64,000 bases of DNA from UBA9676 sp036005525 (GCA_036005525.1 DASYQM010000188.1:23981-87980), one strand, 5' to 3'. Shown: positions 8,716 through 17,183, counted from the stretch's first letter. Notes: generated from the sequence alone by a model not told the origin. Program-made: numbers and translations.

Positions 8716-9060
8716 CTAGCCGGGCGGCCAGGCGAGCGGCCGGCCGCCGAGCACGTGGGCGTGGGCGTGGAACACCGTCTGCCCGGCCTGTGGCCCGGTG
8801 TTGAAGACCACCCGGTACCCGGTCTCGCTCACCCCTTCGTCCTCGGCGACCTTGTGCGCCAGGCCCGCCACCTCGTCCAGCAGGCCGTCGTCGGCCGCGG
8901 CGAGGGCGGCCAGGTCGCGGTAGTGGTCCTTCGGTATGACCAGCACGTGGGTGGGTGCCTGTGGGTTGATGTCCCGGAACGCGAGGGTGCGGGCGGTCTC
9001 GGCCACGCGCTGAGCCGGGATCTCGCCCGCCACGATCTTGCAGAAAAGGCAATCCGCCAC
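8716..9060 (-). CDS. HIT (histidine triad) family nucleotide-binding protein, HinT type
   Basis: Purine nucleoside phosphoramidase-type HIT protein of 114 residues. The active-site triad is HAHAHVLGG with H98, H100 and H102; the N-terminus CLFCKIVAGEIP carries the family's CxxC pair. It should hydrolyse adenosine phosphoramidates or acyl-adenylates. Divergent from the sigma-factor gene. Confidence 0.95.
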   Translation of the reverse strand: MADCLFCKIVAGEIPAQRVAETARTLAFRDINPQAPTHVLVIPKDHYRDLAALAAADDGLLDEVAGLAHKVAEDEGVSETGYRVVFNTGPQAGQTVFHAHAHVLGGRPLAWPPG

Positions 9061-9149
9061 GGGGGCGATCTTAGCTTGTTACTCCCGCAACAGGCCGCCG
9101 ACATATATGGTGGCATGGTTGCGAATCCTCGGCGCACGCCCCGCAATTG

Positions 9150-9164
9150 CACGTGGACCACGTG
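9150..9164. promoter_or_regulatory. Perfect 15-bp palindrome upstream of the ECF sigma gene
   Basis: CACGTGG-A-CCACGTG is an exact inverted repeat about 107 bp before the sigma-factor start and 90 bp before the HIT start, in a 210-bp divergent spacer. It is a candidate operator for an unidentified dimeric regulator. A related element, GAACAGGTTC, follows immediately at 9165-9174. Confidence 0.4.
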
Positions 9165-9270
9165 AACAGGTTCCACCCGCGCGCAACGGTGTGACGCCCG
9201 GACCGGGTACGTCACAGGCAACTCGCCTGGATGAGTTCTGGGGGTGGGTTGGTGAGGTCAGGCTCCCGAC

Positions 9271-9897
9271 GTGGATGCAGCGCCGAATTTTGACATGACC
9301 GCGGGTGAACCTGACACGGTACCCGTGCGTCCCATTCACGTGACCGAAACCCTAGTGGCAGATGCTGCGCTTGGTGCGGTTCCCGCTGGTTCGGTTGCCA
9401 CGGAGTGGGACGCCGATCAGGCGCTTACCGCGATGTACAGCACGCACTATCGCTCGCTGGTGCGCCTGGCCGCCCTCCTGGTACGCGACGTTGCCACCGC
9501 GGAGGAGGTGGTGCAGGAGTCGTTCATAGCCATGCACACCGCCTGGCGCCGGGTCCGGGACAACGACAAGGCGCTGTCCTACCTGAGGCAGTCAGTTGTC
9601 AACCGGTCACGTTCGGTACTGCGGCACCGGGTGGTGGTCGACCGCAACGCACCCAAGCCCGCTCCTGACATGCCCAGCGCCGAGCAGGGCGCGCTGACCT
9701 TGCTCGAGCGTTCGGAGGTGGTCACCGCGCTGCGCGCGCTGCCGCCGCGGCAGCGAGAAGCGCTCGTGCTCAGGTACTACCTGGATCTTTCGGAAGCACA
9801 GATCGCCGGCGCCATGGGGATCAGCAGAGGCGCGGTGAAGAGTCATACGGCCAGGGCCATCGCGGCTATGCGGGCCGTCTTGGAGATGGGGACATGA
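9271..9897 (+). CDS. ECF RNA polymerase sigma factor, SigE family
   Basis: Extracytoplasmic-function sigma factor of 208 residues. Region 2 covers about residues 50-115 (YSTHYRSLVRLAALLVRD, AEEVVQESFIAMHTAWRRV). Region 4 covers about 145-200 (LRALPPRQREALVLRYYLDLSEAQIAGAMGI, SRGAVKSHTARA). The actinobacterial SigE-like group is the best match. The GTG at 9271 is chosen for the upstream GGTGAGG; an in-frame ATG at 9295 is the alternative. The next gene begins 40 nt downstream and probably belongs to the same operon. Confidence 0.93.
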   Translation: MDAAPNFDMTAGEPDTVPVRPIHVTETLVADAALGAVPAGSVATEWDADQALTAMYSTHYRSLVRLAALLVRDVATAEEVVQESFIAMHTAWRRVRDNDKALSYLRQSVVNRSRSVLRHRVVVDRNAPKPAPDMPSAEQGALTLLERSEVVTALRALPPRQREALVLRYYLDLSEAQIAGAMGISRGAVKSHTARAIAAMRAVLEMGT

Positions 9898-9937
9898 GAG
9901 GGGCCGGGGAGGCCGGAAGCGGCCTGGAGCGATACGC

Positions 9938-10798
9938 ATGACGCCAGTAAATGGGGACTTCGACCTGATGCTTCGGGATGCACTGCATGCCGAGGTGGAT
10001 TCGCTCGAGCCCGCCGCGGGCGGTCTCGAGCGGATCCGTCAGCGGACGCGTGCGCCGTGGCTGCTGCGGCAGGCCTCACTGATGCTGACCGAGTGCGTGG
10101 ACCTGGCCCGGCTGATCGGGATCCGGCTCGAACTGCGGTTGACCAGCGCGCGGGCCGCTGTTGCCGGCCGCGGCGGGACACGGGCGGCGTTCGTCGGCCT
10201 GCTCAGCTCGACGGTGGCCGTTCTGGCGGGCTTGTTCACGCCGCCACGGCGCCGCGGTGCCGCGCACCGGAGCGGGGGAGGCTCCACCCTGGGCTGGCTG
10301 CGGCCGGTCCTGGCGGTGACCGGCGCCGTCGTCATCGTGGTGGCGGGGGTCTACGGCCTCGCCCAGGTGCGGGACAGAATCGTGCTCGAGCTGTTCCGGG
10401 GCGGCAGCAGCGTCCCGGCCAGTCCCGGCTCCGGCGCCGGGACCGGCCACGAGGTGCCCACGCTGAACGGTCAGTCGAACCCGGCCATCGCGCCGTCCGG
10501 TGCCGGGACCACGTCCACAACGCCCTCAGCGAAGCCCACCTGCTCGCCCACGCCCGGCCAGCAGGCCAACCCGACCCCGACGCCGAGCATCACCCCGACC
10601 CCGACGACCACGCCGACGACGTCGCCGACCCCAACCCCGACCGACAGCACCACTCCGGCGCCGAGTACCAGCGCGGCGAGCAGCGAGGTGTCGGCGAACA
10701 CGGTGAGCACCCGGACGGTCGTGACGAAAGCCACGCCCGCCACCGACTGCGCGGGGCCGAGTTCGAGCAGCCACGCCAGTAGCACCGCGACTGGTTAG
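9938..10798 (+). CDS. Membrane protein with Pro/Thr-rich tail, sigma-factor operon partner
   Basis: Unrecognised 286-residue protein co-transcribed with the ECF sigma factor. The N-terminal 50 residues look cytoplasmic (FDLMLRDALHAEVDSLEPAAGGLERIRQRTR), like the short tails that precede membrane helices in SigE-family partner proteins. One hydrophobic segment is near residues 86-100 and a clear transmembrane helix is at about 125-143 (VLAVTGAVVIVVAGVYGLAQV). The remaining half is an extracytoplasmic Ser/Thr/Pro-rich stretch with TPTP repeats and two cysteines. It has no HxxxCxxC zinc anti-sigma motif. By position it may be the anti-sigma factor; this is inference. Confidence 0.75.
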   Translation: MTPVNGDFDLMLRDALHAEVDSLEPAAGGLERIRQRTRAPWLLRQASLMLTECVDLARLIGIRLELRLTSARAAVAGRGGTRAAFVGLLSSTVAVLAGLFTPPRRRGAAHRSGGGSTLGWLRPVLAVTGAVVIVVAGVYGLAQVRDRIVLELFRGGSSVPASPGSGAGTGHEVPTLNGQSNPAIAPSGAGTTSTTPSAKPTCSPTPGQQANPTPTPSITPTPTTTPTTSPTPTPTDSTTPAPSTSAASSEVSANTVSTRTVVTKATPATDCAGPSSSSHASSTATG

Positions 10799-10845
10799 CT
10801 TCTCCTGGCCGCGCACCGCCGCTGTGGGCCCTCGGCCAGCATGAC

Positions 10846-10911
10846 GCCTGACGCCTGCGCGATGCCTGACGTCTGCGCGGCGCCTGGCGCCAGTGTCACG
10901 CCTGGCGCCAG
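10846..10911. repeat. 18-bp tandem repeat, about 3.7 copies
   Basis: Units begin at 10846, 10864, 10882 and 10900, each starting GCCTGACG or GCCTGGCG. The first two units are alike (one ends GCGCGAT, the next GCGCGGC); the last two share GCCTGGCGCCAG. The array fills the convergent spacer and runs into the last codons of rsmE. The last two units also contain the palindrome CTGGCGCCAG, so the array could act as a two-way terminator. Confidence 0.6.
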
Positions 10912-11834
10912 CGGCCGGCCCGGCTGAGGATGACGGACGCGGCGACCACGCCAGCGGTGGAGGTCCGCAACACGGTAGGGCCCAGATGGGCACCGACCAC
11001 ACCGGCCCCGGCCAGCGCCGCCGTTTCGGCCGGGGTCAGCCCGCCCTCCGGGCCGACGATCACCAGCAGGTCGCCCGACGATGGCAGTGGCAGCGTGCTC
11101 AGCGCGGTCCCGGCACCGGGATCGAGCAGCACGGCCAGGGCCGCCGGCTGCACGGCGCGAACGACCTCATCCGTCGACGCGAGCCCGGCCACCTCCGGGA
11201 ACCTGGCCCGGCGGGCCTGCTTAGCGGCCTCACGTGCGGTCGCCCGCCAGCGGGCGAGCGCCCGCTCCCCCCGCTGGCCGTGCCACTGGGTGACACAGCG
11301 CTGCGCCGCCCAGGGCACGATCACATCCACTCCCGCCTCGGTCATCAGATCCACCGCAAGCTGGCCCCGGTCCCCCTTGGGAAGCGCCTGGACCACCACC
11401 AGCGCGGGATCGGAAGGCGGCTCGACCCGGCGCGACCGGACGGCGAGCTGCAGCACGCCGGCGTCGGCCTGCGTGACGACGCACTCGGCCACCTGACCCG
11501 CCCCGTCGGTCACATTTGCCCGCTCTCCGGGGGCCAGCCGGCGGACCGTGGCACCATGGCGCCCCTCCGGGCCGGCCAGGACGATCACATCGCCGGCCAC
11601 GGCGCTGGCGGTGGCCAGGAAGACCGGCGGCCGCGCGTCCGGGCCCCGCGCGCCGTGGCCCGTTGCGTCCTGGCGCGCCGTGTCCAGGCCGGGTGCGCTT
11701 CGGCCCGGTGCCTCCGGGCCCGCTGGCTGACAGCCCCGTGCGGCTGCCCGGTCAGCGGCCGTTGAACGCGTCCCGCAGCCTGGAGAAGAACCCCTGCTGG
11801 CCGGGCGCGAACCTGCCCGGCGGGGCCTCCTCAC
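10896..11834 (-). CDS. rsmE: 16S rRNA m3U1498 methyltransferase RsmE
   Basis: SPOUT-class methyltransferase that modifies U1498 of 16S rRNA. Core signatures are VFLATASAVAG at the N-terminus of the conserved part, VVQALPKGDRGQLAVDLMTEAGVDVI, and the knot motif IVGPEGGLTPAE. The conserved part is about 242 residues, the usual family length. The only canonical start in frame is GTG at 11834, which adds about 70 unconserved residues and overlaps dnaJ by 83 bp. A CTG at 11690 is the only other candidate, so the true start is unclear. Order hrcA-dnaJ-rsmE is conserved in actinobacteria. Confidence 0.88.
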   Translation of the reverse strand: MRRPRRAGSRPASRGSSPGCGTRSTAADRAAARGCQPAGPEAPGRSAPGLDTARQDATGHGARGPDARPPVFLATASAVAGDVIVLAGPEGRHGATVRRLAPGERANVTDGAGQVAECVVTQADAGVLQLAVRSRRVEPPSDPALVVVQALPKGDRGQLAVDLMTEAGVDVIVPWAAQRCVTQWHGQRGERALARWRATAREAAKQARRARFPEVAGLASTDEVVRAVQPAALAVLLDPGAGTALSTLPLPSSGDLLVIVGPEGGLTPAETAALAGAGVVGAHLGPTVLRTSTAGVVAASVILSRAGRWRQA

Positions 11835-12882
11835 CGCGCAGCTGCGCCAGCTGCTTGAGCAGCGCTTCCTGCTCCTCGTCGAGCTTGGCCGGCGTCTCTA
11901 CCGTGACGTGGATGACCAGGTCGCCACGCCCGGAATCGTTCAGGTGCCGCACTCCCAGGCCATAGAGCGGGATGACCTGGCCTGACTGCGTGCCCGGCCG
12001 AATGTCCAGGTCCCTGGCGCCGTCCAGCGTCTCCACCGACAATGTCGCGCCGAGGGCAGCGGACACCATCGGGATCGTGACCGTGCAGTGGAGATCATCG
12101 CCCTGGCGCTCGAAGATCGGGTGCGCCCGCTGGACGATCTCGAGGAACAGGTCGCCGGGCGGCCCGCCCCCGGGGCCGACCTCCCCCTCGCCCGCGAGCT
12201 GGATGTGGGTGCCATCCTCGACGCCCGCCGGGATCCTGACCTTGATGGTGCGGCGCGTGCGCACCCGGCCGTCCGCGTCGCATTCGGGGCACGGCCGCCG
12301 GATGATCGTGCCGTAGCCGCCGCAGGCAGGGCACGGCCGGGAGGTCATGACCTGGCCGAGGAAGGACCTGGCGACCTGGCTCACCTCGCCGCGTCCGGCA
12401 CACACGTCGCAGGTCTCGGGGTGCGTGCCGGGCGCGGTGCCCTCGCCCGAGCAGGTGGGGCACACCACGGCCGTGTCCACCACCAGTTCCCTGGTCGCCC
12501 CGAACGCGCACTCGGCGAGGTCGAGATCCACCCGGATGGTGGCGTTGCGGCCCCGGCGGGCACGGCTGCGCGGCCCTCGTGGCCCCGCGCCGGTGCCGAA
12601 GAACGCGTCCATGATGTCGCTGAACGGGAAACCCGCCCCGAACCCAGCCGGACCGGCGGCCCCGGGCCGGGCGAACGGGTCCGCCCCGAGGTCGTACATC
12701 TGCCGCTTCTCCGGGTCGGAGAGCACCTCGTAGGCCTGCGTGATCTCCTTGAACCGCTCCTGGGTCTGCGGGTCGGGGTTGACGTCCGGGTGTAGCTCCC
12801 TGGCGAGCCGGCGGTAGGCCTTCTTGATCTCGTCGGGGCCCGCGTCGCGGCGGATCCCGAGGATCCCGTAGTAGTCGTTCAC
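11752..12882 (-). CDS. dnaJ: Chaperone DnaJ (DnaJ2 type)
   Basis: Hsp70 co-chaperone of 376 residues. The J domain has YYGILGIRRDAGPDEIKKAY and the HPD motif (ELHPDVNP). A short Gly/Phe region follows (about residues 75-105). The zinc-binding domain has four CxxCxG-type motifs (CPTCSGEG, CDVCAGRG, CPACGGYG, CPECDADG, the last lacking the final Gly). Two substrate-binding beta domains follow. It starts 1 nt after hrcA and is presumably under HrcA/CIRCE control as hrcA-dnaJ. Confidence 0.96.
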   Translation of the reverse strand: MNDYYGILGIRRDAGPDEIKKAYRRLARELHPDVNPDPQTQERFKEITQAYEVLSDPEKRQMYDLGADPFARPGAAGPAGFGAGFPFSDIMDAFFGTGAGPRGPRSRARRGRNATIRVDLDLAECAFGATRELVVDTAVVCPTCSGEGTAPGTHPETCDVCAGRGEVSQVARSFLGQVMTSRPCPACGGYGTIIRRPCPECDADGRVRTRRTIKVRIPAGVEDGTHIQLAGEGEVGPGGGPPGDLFLEIVQRAHPIFERQGDDLHCTVTIPMVSAALGATLSVETLDGARDLDIRPGTQSGQVIPLYGLGVRHLNDSGRGDLVIHVTVETPAKLDEEQEALLKQLAQLRGEEAPPGRFAPGQQGFFSRLRDAFNGR

Positions 12883-12883
12883 G

Positions 12884-13897
12884 CTAGGTCCCCGCCAGGA
12901 TCTGGCCGACGTACCGTGCCACCGCGCGCACCGCTCCCATCGCCGTTGGATAGTCCATCCGGGTCGGCCCGAGCACCCCGAGCCGGGCCACAGCCTGGTC
13001 GCCTGTCCCGTAGCCGGCCGCCACCAGGGACGTGCCGCGCAGCCCGGCCACCGGGTTCTCGGCCCCGATCCGGACGATCACCGCCGACTGGTCCACCGAC
13101 TCACCCAGCAGCCGCATGAGCACCACCTGCTCTTCGAGGGATTCGAGAACCTCGTGCAGGCCCTGGGAGAAGTCGGCAGGGGTCAGGTTCGACGCCCCGC
13201 CGACCACGATCTTCTCTTCGTTCCGCTCGACCAGGCTTTCCAGGATCACCGAGAAGACGGCGGCGGCGTTCGGCCGATCGCTGGGCTGGACCCGCTCTGG
13301 AAGGTCGGCGACCACCGACGCGACATCGGTCAGTATCCGCCCATCGAGGCAGGCGTTCAACACAGCCCGCAGCTGGGTGACGGCGTCCTCTTCGATCGGC
13401 GCGGGAAGCTCCACCACGCGCTGCTGCACCCGCCCGGTGTCGGTGATCAGCACCAGCAGCAGCCGTTTGGCCGCCAATGGCACCAGTTCCACATGCCGGA
13501 CCGATGACCTGGTGAGCGAGGGATACTGGACCACCGCGACCTGCCGGGTCAGCTGCGCCAGCAGGCGCACGGTGCGCATGACCACGTCGTCCAGGTCATA
13601 GGCGCCGGCCAGGAACGTCTCGATCGCCCGCCGCTCGGCGGCCGACAGCGGCTTGACCCCCGACAGCCGGTCGACGAACAGCCGGTACCCCTTGTCCGTG
13701 GGGATCCGGCCCGCACTCGTGTGTGGCTGCGCGATGTAGCCCTGCTCCTCCAGCACGGCCATGTCGTTCCGGATGGTTGCGGGCGACACGTCCAGGTGAT
13801 GCCGGTCGACCAGCGACTTCGAGCCCACCGGTTCCATGGTGGACACGTAGTCCTGCACGATGGCGCGCAGCACGGCGAGCTTCCTGTCGTCGAGCAC
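12884..13897 (-). CDS. hrcA: Heat-inducible transcription repressor HrcA
   Basis: Repressor of class I heat-shock genes, 337 residues. The N-terminal winged helix has KLAVLRAIVQDYVSTMEPVGSKSLV and VSPATIRNDMAVLEEQGYI, followed by the dimerisation/GAF-like core and ALGVLGPTRMDYPT-type C-terminus (here LGVLGPTRMDYPTAM). The GTG start at 13897 has a purine-rich AGGGAG just upstream. The CIRCE operator lies 10-37 bp upstream of the start, so the gene represses itself and dnaJ. Confidence 0.96.
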   Translation of the reverse strand: MLDDRKLAVLRAIVQDYVSTMEPVGSKSLVDRHHLDVSPATIRNDMAVLEEQGYIAQPHTSAGRIPTDKGYRLFVDRLSGVKPLSAAERRAIETFLAGAYDLDDVVMRTVRLLAQLTRQVAVVQYPSLTRSSVRHVELVPLAAKRLLLVLITDTGRVQQRVVELPAPIEEDAVTQLRAVLNACLDGRILTDVASVVADLPERVQPSDRPNAAAVFSVILESLVERNEEKIVVGGASNLTPADFSQGLHEVLESLEEQVVLMRLLGESVDQSAVIVRIGAENPVAGLRGTSLVAAGYGTGDQAVARLGVLGPTRMDYPTAMGAVRAVARYVGQILAGT

Positions 13898-13907
13898 GGC
13901 TCCCTCT

Positions 13908-13934
13908 CTAGCACTCCATCATCCCGAGTGCCAA
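13908..13934. promoter_or_regulatory. CIRCE operator of hrcA-dnaJ
   Basis: CTAGCACTC at 13908-13916, a 9-nt spacer, and GAGTGCCAA at 13926-13934. This matches the CIRCE consensus TTAGCACTC-N9-GAGTGCTAA with one change in each arm. It lies immediately upstream of the hrcA start and close to its ribosome-binding site. HrcA binding here would shut off hrcA-dnaJ-rsmE. Confidence 0.93.
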
Positions 13935-14029
13935 GTCTATGGCGGACTCGGCATCCTGGCACCGTTCCACCGACACAGCCGCCGTGGCAACCCGCGGTGA
14001 GCTGGGCCGCGAGCCATAATGCAGGCCGG

Positions 14030-14101
14030 CTGGCACGGAATGGGATCGGTGAGCTGGCACGGCACCGGATCGATGGGTGGCACGGCACGGGATCGATGAG
14101 G
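14030..14101. repeat. Degenerate 23-24-bp tandem repeat in the hrcA/DUF3097 spacer
   Basis: Three copies begin with TGGCACGG at 14031, 14055 and 14078 and continue to GGATCGATG or GGATCGGTG; a weaker fourth copy follows (GTGGATCGACGGG). The 344-bp divergent spacer 13898-14241 otherwise holds the CIRCE element and the start region of the DUF3097 gene; no gene is seen in it. Confidence 0.6.
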
Positions 14102-14241
14102 CGACACGTCGGTGGATCGACGGGTGTCGCGGCGGGATGCTGGTGATCCGGTAGGTTCGTACGAGGCGATTCGGCACGGGCGAAGACCGCCCGATCCGGG
14201 CCGACCGGGCGCCGCGCCGGCCGGCCGACGGTGGGGGTGGC

Positions 14242-15111
14242 ATGAGGCGGGACTACGGCCCTGACGTGCTCGCCGCGGGCGCGGGACGGCGCCCGCACGC
14301 CGAGTTCCCGCAGGTGCCAGCCGAACGCGGGCTGGTGGTCGAGGAGGCCGGCGGAGGCTTCTGCGGTGCCGTGGTGGACTGCGAGAAGCACGTCGTGACG
14401 CTGGAGGACCGCCTGGGCAAGCGGCGGGTGTTCCCGCTCACGCTGGGCGGGTTTCTGCTGGAAGGCAGGATGGTCACGCTGGTCAGGCCCGGGCAGGGCC
14501 GGGCAGCCGGTATGGGTGGGACGGGCCGGACGGCGTCAGGATCGCTCGCGGCGTCCAGGCCAGGCACGGCGGCGGGGTACCGGGCCCGGGTGGCCAGGGC
14601 GAGCCGGATCTACGTCGAAGGCCGCCACGATGCCGAGCTGGTCGAAAAGATTTGGGGGGACGACCTGCGCGAGCTGGGGGTGGTGGTCGAGTATCTGGCG
14701 GGCATCGATCATCTGCCCCCGATCGCGGCCGGCTTCGCGCCCGGGCCGGCGCGCAGGCTGGGGGTTCTCGTCGATCACCTGGTCAGCGGCAGCAAGGAAA
14801 GCCGGATCGCGGCCCAGGTCAGCTCGCCACACGTACTGGTGGTGGGCCACCCGTTCGTCGATATCTGGCAGGCGGTCAAGCCAGCCAGCCTCGGCATCGC
14901 CGCCTGGCCCGCCGTCCCGCGCGGAACGCCCTGGAAGGAGGGGGTGCTGCGGGCCCTGGGCTGGGACGGCGACACCGCCGCCGGATGGCGGAGGATTCTC
15001 GGCGCCGCGAACAGCTATGCCGACCTGGAGCCGGCGCTGCTGGGCCGGGTCGAGGAACTGATCGACTTCGTCACCGCGCCTGGAACCGGCGATCCCGCCG
15101 CCGACGTCTGA
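14242..15111 (+). CDS. DUF3097 family protein
   Basis: A 289-residue actinobacterial protein of unknown function whose genes sit beside hemW. Family blocks seen are RDYGPDVLA near the N-terminus, VVDCEKHVVTLEDRLGKRRVFPL, RIYVEGRHDAELVEKIWGDDLR, DHLVSGSKESRIAA and GHPFVDIWQAVKP. The VEGRHDAELVEKIWGDDLR and VLVDHLVxGSKE blocks resemble a TOPRIM-like nucleotide-binding fold; that comparison is inference. ATG follows a purine-poor leader. Confidence 0.88.
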   Translation: MRRDYGPDVLAAGAGRRPHAEFPQVPAERGLVVEEAGGGFCGAVVDCEKHVVTLEDRLGKRRVFPLTLGGFLLEGRMVTLVRPGQGRAAGMGGTGRTASGSLAASRPGTAAGYRARVARASRIYVEGRHDAELVEKIWGDDLRELGVVVEYLAGIDHLPPIAAGFAPGPARRLGVLVDHLVSGSKESRIAAQVSSPHVLVVGHPFVDIWQAVKPASLGIAAWPAVPRGTPWKEGVLRALGWDGDTAAGWRRILGAANSYADLEPALLGRVEELIDFVTAPGTGDPAADV

Positions 15112-15127
15112 CGGATCGGAATCCGCA

Positions 15128-16348
15128 CTACGCCGTCAGATCACGGACAACGGCGTCGGCCAGCAGCCGGCCCCGGCGCGTGAGGACGACCCGGCCCGAC
15201 GCATGGGCGGCCTCGGCCGCCAGCCCGCCCGCGACCGCGTCGGCCGCCGCCACCAGGCCGGCCGGTCCCAGTTCGGCCAGGGCGCAGCCACTGGCGAGCC
15301 GCGTCGTCAGCAGGATCCGCTCCAGGTGCCGTTCCCGGTCGGTCAGGAGCTCGCGGGCCTGGGCGGGGCTGCGCCCGGCGGCGATGCGCGCGGCGTAGGC
15401 GGCGGGGTGCTTGACGTTCCACCACCGGGTGCCGCCGATGTGGCTGTGCGCACCTGGGCCGATCCCCCACCAGTCCCCGCCGGTCCAGTAGAGCAGGTTA
15501 TGCCGGCACCGGGCCGCGTCGCAGCCCGCCCAGTTGGAGATCTCATACCAGGCCATGCCGTGGGCGCCGAGCACCTCGTCGGCGATCACGTAGCGGTCGG
15601 CCATCGCATCGTCGTCTGGCGCTGGCACCTCCCCCCGGCCGATCCGCGCCGCCAGGGCGGTGCCCTCCTCCACGATCAGCGCGTAGGCAGAGATGTGGTC
15701 AGGGCCGGCCGCCAGGGCCGCCGCCAGCGACTCCCGCCAGTCGGCGTCGCTCTCGCCGGGGGTGCCGTAGATCAGGTCCAGGCTGACATGGCAGAACCCG
15801 GCCTCGCGCGCCCACAGTGCGCACCGGGCCGGCCGACCCGGCTCGTGCACGCGGTCAAGCACCGCCAGCACGTGCGGAACGGCGCTCTGCATGCCCAGCG
15901 AGATGCGCGTCATGCCGCCGGCCCGCAGCCCGGCGAGCACCCGCTCGTCCACGGTCTCCGGGTTGGCTTCCACTGTCACCTCGGCGTCTCCGGCGAGCCC
16001 GAACTCACCGTCGATGGCGCGCAGGATCCCGGCCAGCGCGGGTGGCGGCAGCAGCGTGGGCGTGCCCCCGCCGAAAAACACGCTTGTCACCGGCAGTTCG
16101 GCGGCGCCGAGCACCCGCCGGGCCAGCCGGACCTCGGCGACCGCCAGGCCGGCATAGGAGTCCCGGCTTGCCCCTGGGCCGAGTTCGGCGGCCGTGTAGG
16201 TGTTGAAGTCGCAGTAGCCGCAGCGGGTCTGGCAGAAGGGCACGTGTACATAGATGCCGAACGGCCGTCTGCCCAGGTGCTGCACCGCACCCACCGGCAG
16301 TGCGCCGTCGGCGGGAGCCGGCTCGCCTGGCGGGAGCGCGCCTGGCAC
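15128..16348 (-). CDS. hemW: Radical SAM heme chaperone HemW
   Basis: HemW-type radical SAM protein of 406 residues that traffics heme; often misnamed coproporphyrinogen oxidase. The cluster motif CQTRCGYC follows IYVHVPF. Other signatures: FFGGGTPTLL, VEANPETV, RISLGMQS, and the C-terminal HemN domain. It has the CxxxCxxC but not the extra HemN cysteine. The GTG at 16348 (VPGALPPGEPAPADGALP) is chosen because close relatives begin with a similar sequence; residues upstream are Arg/Gly-rich shadow. Confidence 0.93.
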   Translation of the reverse strand: MPGALPPGEPAPADGALPVGAVQHLGRRPFGIYVHVPFCQTRCGYCDFNTYTAAELGPGASRDSYAGLAVAEVRLARRVLGAAELPVTSVFFGGGTPTLLPPPALAGILRAIDGEFGLAGDAEVTVEANPETVDERVLAGLRAGGMTRISLGMQSAVPHVLAVLDRVHEPGRPARCALWAREAGFCHVSLDLIYGTPGESDADWRESLAAALAAGPDHISAYALIVEEGTALAARIGRGEVPAPDDDAMADRYVIADEVLGAHGMAWYEISNWAGCDAARCRHNLLYWTGGDWWGIGPGAHSHIGGTRWWNVKHPAAYAARIAAGRSPAQARELLTDRERHLERILLTTRLASGCALAELGPAGLVAAADAVAGGLAAEAAHASGRVVLTRRGRLLADAVVRDLTA

Positions 16349-16362
16349 GTCAGCGCACCGGC

Positions 16363-17088
16363 TCAGCGGCCTGGCCCACCGGGAACGCCCGTCCCGGCCG
16401 GGCCCGCGCCTGCCGCCGCCCCGGCGTCCTCGGCGATCGCGCCCGGCCGGCCGAGCACCGACAGCGCGATCTCGTCCCACTTGCTGCTGCGGCCCTCGAC
16501 GGTCAGCAGCCGGCGCATCAGGTCCACGTCGCCGTAGTAGGCGCGGACCGACTCGGCGATCGTCAGCCGGGTGGCGGGGCGCGCCAGTTTCTCCACCGGG
16601 TCTCCGGCGCTGACCTGCCCCTCCTCAAGTACGCGCAGGTAAGCACCGACCCGCCCGGCGTCGGCGAACCGCTTCACCCACTGGCGCTCGTCCATCCACC
16701 CGGCGAACACGGCACACGGAATCCGGGGCGAGGTGACCTGGACCACGGCCGAGCCAAGCCGCCACACCTCCCCGATCAGGCCGCCGGTGACCTCGAGCCC
16801 GCTGGTGGTGATGTTCTCGCCGAACGTCCCGCTGGCCAGTTCCCGGCCCAGCCTTTCCACCCACCAGTCCAGGTCCTCCCGGGCGTAGGCGTAAAGGGCC
16901 TGCTCGTAGCCGCCGTGGTCCGGCTTGTCCACCTGCTCATCACCGGCCAGGCCGAGCCGGCCGACCGCGACCGGCCCCGCGACCGGCCGCTTGTCGATCG
17001 CGGTGCGCTTGAGCCGACCGGCCCACTCCTCATCCCGCCCGCGCCCGGTGTTGACTGAGACCACCCGTGCTATCGCCACATCTGGCAC
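16363..17088 (-). CDS. MOSC domain protein, YiiM-like
   Basis: MOSC-fold protein of about 241 residues, resembling molybdenum-cofactor-dependent YiiM-like proteins. Signatures: ARVVSVNTGRG at the start, DEQVDKPDHGGYEQALYAYAREDLDWW, FGENITTSGL, and the Cys in TSPRIPCAVFAGW that would ligate the cofactor. GTG at 17088 is used; GTG at 17079 is equally possible. A longer frame to 17295 would run through a tandem repeat and into the neighbouring divergent gene, so it is rejected. The stop is 14 nt before hemW on the same strand. Confidence 0.85.
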   Translation of the reverse strand: MPDVAIARVVSVNTGRGRDEEWAGRLKRTAIDKRPVAGPVAVGRLGLAGDEQVDKPDHGGYEQALYAYAREDLDWWVERLGRELASGTFGENITTSGLEVTGGLIGEVWRLGSAVVQVTSPRIPCAVFAGWMDERQWVKRFADAGRVGAYLRVLEEGQVSAGDPVEKLARPATRLTIAESVRAYYGDVDLMRRLLTVEGRSSKWDEIALSVLGRPGAIAEDAGAAAGAGPAGTGVPGGPGR

Positions 17089-17111
17089 GGTATCCGGCCG
17101 GCCGGCCGGCA

Positions 17112-17183
17112 GGCGAACCCGTTTCCCGGCCGACGGGCGAACCCGTTTTCCGGCCGGCCGGCGAACCCGTTTCCTGCCCGGCG
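17112..17183. repeat. 24-bp tandem repeat, three copies
   Basis: GGCGAACCCGTTT recurs at 17112, 17136 and 17160, exact period 24. The tails vary (CCCGGCCGACG, TCCGGCCGGCC, CCTGCCCGGCG). The array lies between the divergent MOSC and DUF1707 genes. Confidence 0.85.

Noticed and set aside
6576..8804. 742-codon plus-strand frame opposite ybeY and phoH
   Set aside because: Shadow of two well-supported minus-strand genes.
10557..10680. Pro/Thr codon repeats in the sigma partner as a genetic element
   Set aside because: They encode the low-complexity extracytoplasmic tail and have no fixed period.
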